Source of the DNA: UBA7312 sp002715345
GTDB taxonomy: Bacteria; Bacteroidota; Bacteroidia; Flavobacteriales; UBA7312
Direction of reading: 5' to 3'
NCBI GenBank assembly: GCA_964009845.1
Contig: CAXGIQ010000048.1
Location: 1 to 9,716 of the forward strand
DNA length: 9,716 nucleotides
Shown here piece after piece: positions 5,810-9,716 of this stretch. Every line of letters begins with the position of its first letter. The stretch's first letter is position 1. Both the position numbers and the translations under genes were made by a program. The notes under the pieces were generated by a model. It saw nothing but the letters and a program-made list of their open reading frames with translations, made no database searches and was not told the origin of the DNA.

Positions 5810-8002
5810 TTACTTTTTAAATTTATATCTAAATCCTAAATAGAAAAAACGCCCCATTGTTGGTGCCCAAATTAAAGAAGCGTCAAAATTTTCTGATTCT
5901 GGACTATCTAAAATTGGAGACTCCTGCCTGTAATCTAATAGATTTTCTCCTCCTAGATAAAGTTCAAAATCACTTAATATATGTGTAATCTGCGTATTTA
6001 ACTTTTGAAAAGGTTGACTCCAATACTCTCCACCTTCATTTGTTAACTGTGAATTATCTACTAAAAGATTGTGATAAGGGATTCGACTACTACCAATATT
6101 CTGTAATGTCAAATCAAATTTCCAATCTTTAAATGGTGTTTGGTAGGCAAAATTAAGCAACCATCTAGCTTTAGGTACAAAAGGAACGAATTTTTCCTCA
6201 CCATCAAAAGTAGCTACAACCTCTTGCATTTTGTAACTACCTTTAAAATCAAGCCCTTCTGCTAAATTGTAGCTAATGTCCATTTGTAAAACCTTAGAGC
6301 TGGAATTTCCCTCAAGGTTATTGAAACTAAGTCTTCCTTGAGTTTCTCTATTGACTATTACTTGATTTTCAAATAATGTATAATAAGCATCTAAGTTTAT
6401 ACTCCCCTCTTTTGCAAAAAGATAAAATGTCTTCGAAATATTCCCTCCAAAATTATTAGCTTCTTCAGGTATTAAATTTGAAGCAATCGAAATATCTCTA
6501 TTTGCTGCCAAAGCACCAATGTTTTCAACTAATGGCTGAGATGTTCTAAAACCTCTTCCACCAGAAATTCTGACAACCATGTCTGATCTAGGATTCCATT
6601 TAAAGTTTAAACGCGGAGTAAAAAAAGCACCATAAAAATCATGATAATCTGTGCGTAAACCAGCAACAACAGTGTATTTCTGATTACCTAAGTAGCTATA
6701 TTCAAAATATGCACCTCCAATAATATCAATGAATGTAGAATCTAATATAATGCCTTGTTTGTCATATTTATCTGCATAAAATGAAAAACCTGTTTTATAA
6801 ACATGATCTCTACTATTAATGAAAGATTGATAAATATAATTTATGTAGGCACTATTTTGCATGGCATCATAGTTCTTTTGATTAAATACGCTATTAAAAT
6901 CATGCCATCTAAAATTAGTTTGTAAAGCCATACTTTTTCCAGAAGCAGATAATCTTAGCCAACCTGTACTACTAAAAAACTCAACGATATTATTTTTTAA
7001 TTTTACTTCAAAATCATCAGAATTAAAGCTACCAGCTAATTTATCTTCCATAGTAGCTTTTACACCAAATGACACAAAAAAATCATCATTACCTACATAA
7101 TTCCATCTATTTAAAGCACTTAATAAATATCCATTTGGCTGATCTCTAAATCCATCACCGTTTTTATCATGTGTAACCGATGATGTAGATGCATATAGAA
7201 GAGTAGCAGAAATCCAGTCTCCTTTTTTTTCAGAAAAGATGATGTTTTTTTCAAGCTTTCCTTCTGAAGACACAAAACCGTTTAAGAATAAAGGTAATGC
7301 TGTTTGTGGTTTATATAATTCTAAATCAATTTGTCCTGTAATACTAGAAAAACCATTTACAACTGAACCAACACCTTTTGATAATTGTATTTTATTAATC
7401 CAACTTCCTGGTGTAAATGTCAAACCATAAGCAGAACTAAGTCCTGTAATCAAAGGAAGATTTTCTTGTGTAATTTGTGTGTAAACACCATCTAATCCCA
7501 ACATTTGAATTTTACGTGCGCCAGTAATAGCATCTGTAAAATTAACATCAACAGTAGCATTTGTTTCAAAACTCTCTGCTAGATTACAACATGCTGCTTT
7601 TTCTAATTCACACGAAGATATATTTTCAACTTGAATAGGATTTATTAAAGAAATGGATGTAGAATTGATTTTTGAATTCACATCAACACCGTCCAATTGA
7701 ACGGATACATTTAGAACAATTTGATATTGTTTTAACTCTTCAACTTTCACAACTTTACTTTCATAGCCAACATATGAAACAACTAATTTTCTAGGATATG
7801 AATCAGGGGCATCAATTTGAAATAAACCTTCTGCATCAGAAATAACTCCAATTGTAGTCCCTTCCCATATTAAGTTAGCACCAAACAATGGATTGTTGTT
7901 TTGATCAACTACTTGACCTTTTATATAATCTTGTGGTGTTTGCGCCACACAGGAAAGTGCTGACGCTAGCCCCCACAGCAATAAAGTTATTATTCGTTTC
8001 AT
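5810..8002 (-). CDS. TonB-dependent outer-membrane receptor, probable metal type
   Basis: A 730-aa receptor. Residues 1-20 are a signal peptide (likely cleaved before QTPQ). About 25-105 is a carboxypeptidase-regulatory-like beta domain (IKGQVVDQNNNPLFGANL, then VVSYVGYESK). About 110-235 is the plug, and the rest a 22-strand-type beta barrel ending LGFRYKFKK. The plug starts with a Cys cluster, CELEKAACCN (Cys131, 138, 139), before LAESFETNATVDVNFTDAITGARKIQMLGLDG. This plug type is familiar to me from Bacteroidetes receptors found beside HMA proteins. Energised by TonB-ExbB-ExbD, such receptors import scarce ligands; cysteines and neighbours favour a soft metal such as copper, or its chelate. 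It follows the Cys-rich small gene by 49 bases with no separate promoter box visible. No SusD partner is present, arguing against glycan uptake. Confidence 0.88.
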   Translation of the reverse strand: MKRIITLLLWGLASALSCVAQTPQDYIKGQVVDQNNNPLFGANLIWEGTTIGVISDAEGLFQIDAPDSYPRKLVVSYVGYESKVVKVEELKQYQIVLNVSVQLDGVDVNSKINSTSISLINPIQVENISSCELEKAACCNLAESFETNATVDVNFTDAITGARKIQMLGLDGVYTQITQENLPLITGLSSAYGLTFTPGSWINKIQLSKGVGSVVNGFSSITGQIDLELYKPQTALPLFLNGFVSSEGKLEKNIIFSEKKGDWISATLLYASTSSVTHDKNGDGFRDQPNGYLLSALNRWNYVGNDDFFVSFGVKATMEDKLAGSFNSDDFEVKLKNNIVEFFSSTGWLRLSASGKSMALQTNFRWHDFNSVFNQKNYDAMQNSAYINYIYQSFINSRDHVYKTGFSFYADKYDKQGIILDSTFIDIIGGAYFEYSYLGNQKYTVVAGLRTDYHDFYGAFFTPRLNFKWNPRSDMVVRISGGRGFRTSQPLVENIGALAANRDISIASNLIPEEANNFGGNISKTFYLFAKEGSINLDAYYTLFENQVIVNRETQGRLSFNNLEGNSSSKVLQMDISYNLAEGLDFKGSYKMQEVVATFDGEEKFVPFVPKARWLLNFAYQTPFKDWKFDLTLQNIGSSRIPYHNLLVDNSQLTNEGGEYWSQPFQKLNTQITHILSDFELYLGGENLLDYRQESPILDSPESENFDASLIWAPTMGRFFYLGFRYKFKK

Positions 8003-8013
8003 TTATAATTATC

Positions 8014-8048
8014 TAAGATTAAAACTGATTTAAAAACAGAGAATCTTA
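8014..8048. repeat. Short inverted repeat between the Cys-rich gene and the receptor gene
   Basis: TAAGATT (8014-8020) and AATCTTA (8042-8048) are a perfect 7-bp inverted repeat with a 21-base spacer. It fills most of the 49-base gap between the Cys-rich gene and the receptor gene. It is AT-rich and lacks a U-tract, so it is a weak hairpin at best. It could be an operator, an RNA processing or stability element, or chance. Confidence 0.25.
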
Positions 8049-8051
8049 ATA

Positions 8052-8435
8052 TCATAAATGATATACTTGTAAAATGGATAATTGCTGAGCCAGCGATTTG
8101 TACGGTGGTAAATCATATGCTCTAGCTAATTTTTGAATTTGCTTTACTCCAGCAACTAATGGATAAAAAGTCTGAGTGAATGCCAATAAAAAGTCTGGAG
8201 ATTCTTGCTCCTTTTCTACTGGCACATCAAAGTCGAACTGAATTTCTAATATTTTTTGGTAACAGCAGTTGTCCGTGATTTCAACCGAACAACAAGTTAT
8301 TTGCTCTACAGCACAACAAGTCTTTGGGTTTTCTGTTTTTGGACAGATAATAGTATTATAAGAAACACCTACGCTCATTAACAAAACAAGTATTGCTAAT
8401 GTGCTATTCAGTAGATATTTAAATAGTTTTTTCAA
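8052..8435 (-). CDS. Small secreted Cys-rich protein with three CC pairs
   Basis: A 127-aa protein opened by TTG at 8433-8435; the next Met is residue 20 and would cut off the signal peptide, so TTG is the better start. Residues 1-25 form a KK-hydrophobic signal or anchor segment. Seven cysteines follow within 28 residues: Cys31, CC40-41, CC48-49 and CC57-58. The C-terminal part has a Pro-Pro (110-111, in YDLPPYKS) and a hydrophobic region. It resembles the Bacteroidetes family nicknamed HYC_CC_PP, usually next to TonB-dependent receptors, although the HYC motif here is degraded to IIC. Function unknown; metal binding in the periplasm is inferred from the cysteines and from the downstream receptor and HMA genes. 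It is the first gene of that operon. Confidence 0.7.
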   Translation of the reverse strand: MKKLFKYLLNSTLAILVLLMSVGVSYNTIICPKTENPKTCCAVEQITCCSVEITDNCCYQKILEIQFDFDVPVEKEQESPDFLLAFTQTFYPLVAGVKQIQKLARAYDLPPYKSLAQQLSILQVYHL

Positions 8436-8440
8436 TGCTA

Positions 8441-8448
8441 CAAAATTA
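8441..8448 (-). promoter_or_regulatory. -7 box of the metal-type operon, almost touching the first start codon
   Basis: On the minus strand the bases read TAATTTTG, an exact match to TAnnTTTG. Five bases separate it from the TTG start at 8435, so transcription would begin at or beside the start codon. The box lies immediately after the U-tract of the rocD terminator. No strong -33 is seen. Confidence 0.5.
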
Positions 8449-8449
8449 T

Positions 8450-8481
8450 AAAAAAATGCCCATTTAATAGAACATTTTTTT
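8450..8481 (-). terminator. rocD: Intrinsic terminator of rocD
   Basis: Read on the minus strand, AAAAAAATGTTC (8481-8470) pairs with GGGCATTTTTTT (8461-8450) around an 8-base loop. This gives 12 pairs including two G-U pairs, with the right arm forming the U-tract. It begins 10 bases after the rocD stop. The two G-U positions become C-A mismatches in the opposite transcript, so the hairpin is directional for rocD. Confidence 0.7.
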
Positions 8482-8490
8482 ATCTCTTAC

Positions 8491-9705
8491 TTACTCAAAG
8501 GAAAGAATTGTTTTTTTAATGATGTTTACACATTGCATCAATTGCTCTTCATTTATTACAAGTGGAGGGGCAAAACGAATAATATCTCCATGTGTTGGTT
8601 TTGCTAAAAGACCATTATCACGCATCTTCATACACACATCCCAAGCCTCTTTTCCATTTTTGGGTTTAATTACAATAGCATTCAAAAGACCTTTTCCTCT
8701 TACTAGAGAAATCATTTCAGAGTCAATTAATTTTAATTCTTTTCTAAATATTTTTCCAAGTCTATCTGCATTTTCAGAAAGTTTTTCGTCAATTATTACA
8801 TCTAATGCAGATTTTGCAACTTTACAAGCAAGAGGATTTCCTCCAAAAGTAGAACCATGTTCTCCTGGTTTTATACACATCATAATATGATCATCGGCTA
8901 AAACAGCAGACACCGGAAAAACACCGCCAGAAAGCGCTTTGCCAAGTATTAAAATATCTGCTTTTACATTTTCATGATCACAAGCTAACATTTTGCCAGT
9001 TCTTCCTATACCTGTTTGAACTTCATCAGCAATAAATAAAACATTGTATTTTTTACATAGTTCTGAAACACCTTTAAGGTAACCATCATTCGGAACAATC
9101 ACACCAGCTTCACCCTGAATTGGCTCAACCATGAATGCACAAACATTTGGATCTTTTAATTCATTTTCTAGTGCCTCTAAATCATTATATGGTATTAAAT
9201 CATAGCCTGGCATATAAGGCCCAAAACCAGTATATGAAATTGGATCATCAGAACTAGAAATTGCGGCTAAGGTACGTCCCCAAAAATTTCCTTTTGCAAA
9301 AATTATTCTAGCTTTATTTTCCTGAATATTTTTTTTCAAATATCCCCATTTACGCGCTAACTTATTCGCTGTTTCTCCACCCTCAACACCAGTGTTCATT
9401 GGCAGAACTTTATCATATCCAAATAAAGTTGTTATATATCTTTCGTATTCGCCTAAAGAATCATTATAAAATGCTCTAGAGGTTAAAGTAAGTTTTTCAG
9501 CTTGTGAACTTAGGGCTTTGATAATTTTTGGATGACAGTGACCTTGATTTACCGCTGAATATGCAGATAGAAAATCGTAATACTTTTTCCCTTCAACATC
9601 CCATACAAAAACACCATCTCCTTTGGCTAAAACTACTGGCAGTGGGTGATAATTATGGGCTCCATACCTTTCCTCTAAGGCTATTAATTCTTCAGATGTA
9701 CGCAT
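8491..9705 (-). CDS. rocD: Ornithine--oxo-acid aminotransferase
   Basis: A 404-aa class-III PLP aminotransferase that moves the delta-amino group of ornithine to 2-oxoglutarate, giving glutamate semialdehyde and glutamate. This links arginine/ornithine breakdown to proline or glutamate. Signatures are RYGAHNYHPLPVVL (13-26), FLSAYSAVNQGHCHPKI (45-61, with the ornithine-type Tyr49), NTGVEGG (104-110), ADEVQTGIGRTG (226-237, Asp227 contacts the pyridine N), the PLP Lys256 in LGKALSGG and GSTFGGNP (284-291). All key residues are present. The ATG at 9705 gives a sensible N-terminus (MRTSEELIALEE). The frame remains open for the few bases to the window edge, so a slightly earlier start cannot be excluded. 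The upstream promoter lies outside the window. The gene ends in its own terminator, separating it from the operon downstream. Confidence 0.95.
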   Translation of the reverse strand: MRTSEELIALEERYGAHNYHPLPVVLAKGDGVFVWDVEGKKYYDFLSAYSAVNQGHCHPKIIKALSSQAEKLTLTSRAFYNDSLGEYERYITTLFGYDKVLPMNTGVEGGETANKLARKWGYLKKNIQENKARIIFAKGNFWGRTLAAISSSDDPISYTGFGPYMPGYDLIPYNDLEALENELKDPNVCAFMVEPIQGEAGVIVPNDGYLKGVSELCKKYNVLFIADEVQTGIGRTGKMLACDHENVKADILILGKALSGGVFPVSAVLADDHIMMCIKPGEHGSTFGGNPLACKVAKSALDVIIDEKLSENADRLGKIFRKELKLIDSEMISLVRGKGLLNAIVIKPKNGKEAWDVCMKMRDNGLLAKPTHGDIIRFAPPLVINEEQLMQCVNIIKKTILSFE

Positions 9706-9716
9706 AGCTTTTTTTT

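Noticed and set aside
8519..8890. 123-codon plus-strand open frame opposite rocD
   Set aside because: It is a shadow of the conserved rocD coding sequence, with no recognisable domain and no promoter box.
1..9716. CRISPR array or defence system
   Set aside because: No regularly spaced direct repeats and no nuclease, helicase, toxin-antitoxin or restriction-type proteins are visible.

Overview
The window looks like chromosomal DNA from a member of the Bacteroidota, most likely a flavobacterium-like lineage (Flavobacteriales). The evidence is AT-rich DNA, start sites without Shine-Dalgarno sequences, boxes resembling the Bacteroidetes -7 promoter element TAnnTTTG upstream of several genes, and protein types typical of the phylum: a TonB-dependent receptor with an N-terminal carboxypeptidase-regulatory-like domain, a small multi-CC secreted protein, and an SH3b-NlpC/P60 peptidase without a signal peptide. 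No mobile element, CRISPR array, tRNA or rRNA was seen. The genus cannot be fixed by eye.

Left part (1-2892). The 5' part of a 7TM-HD (PgpH-like) membrane phosphohydrolase reads leftward off the edge. It is divergent from a complete acetyl-CoA acetyltransferase-type thiolase. A compact hairpin terminator follows the thiolase and abuts the promoter of a cytoplasmic-type NlpC/P60 peptidase.

Middle (2885-5128). rlmH and rdgB form a leftward, translationally coupled pair (TAATG overlap). The pair converges on the peptidase gene with an 8-bp tail overlap. rlmH is divergent from nadC, and the two appear to share a very short back-to-back promoter. The roughly 290 bases after nadC hold a start-less 74-codon open frame (probably a gene remnant) and, on the other strand, a 31-codon frame for a single-pass membrane peptide.

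Right part (5033-9705, all leftward). rocD (ornithine aminotransferase) ends in its own terminator. It is followed by a probable metal-handling operon: a Cys-rich secreted protein with three CC pairs, a TonB-dependent receptor with a CxnCC cluster in its plug, a secreted HMA-domain protein with CxxC, a cytoplasmic DsrE-like protein with CxxC, and perhaps the 31-aa membrane peptide. The serial arrangement of thiol-bearing proteins from outer membrane to cytoplasm suggests copper or another soft-metal transport or thiol relay. This is the least understood system in the window. Most other genes are ordinary housekeeping functions: nucleotide-pool cleaning, rRNA methylation, NAD synthesis, fatty-acid or acetoacetyl-CoA metabolism, muropeptide recycling and arginine/ornithine catabolism.
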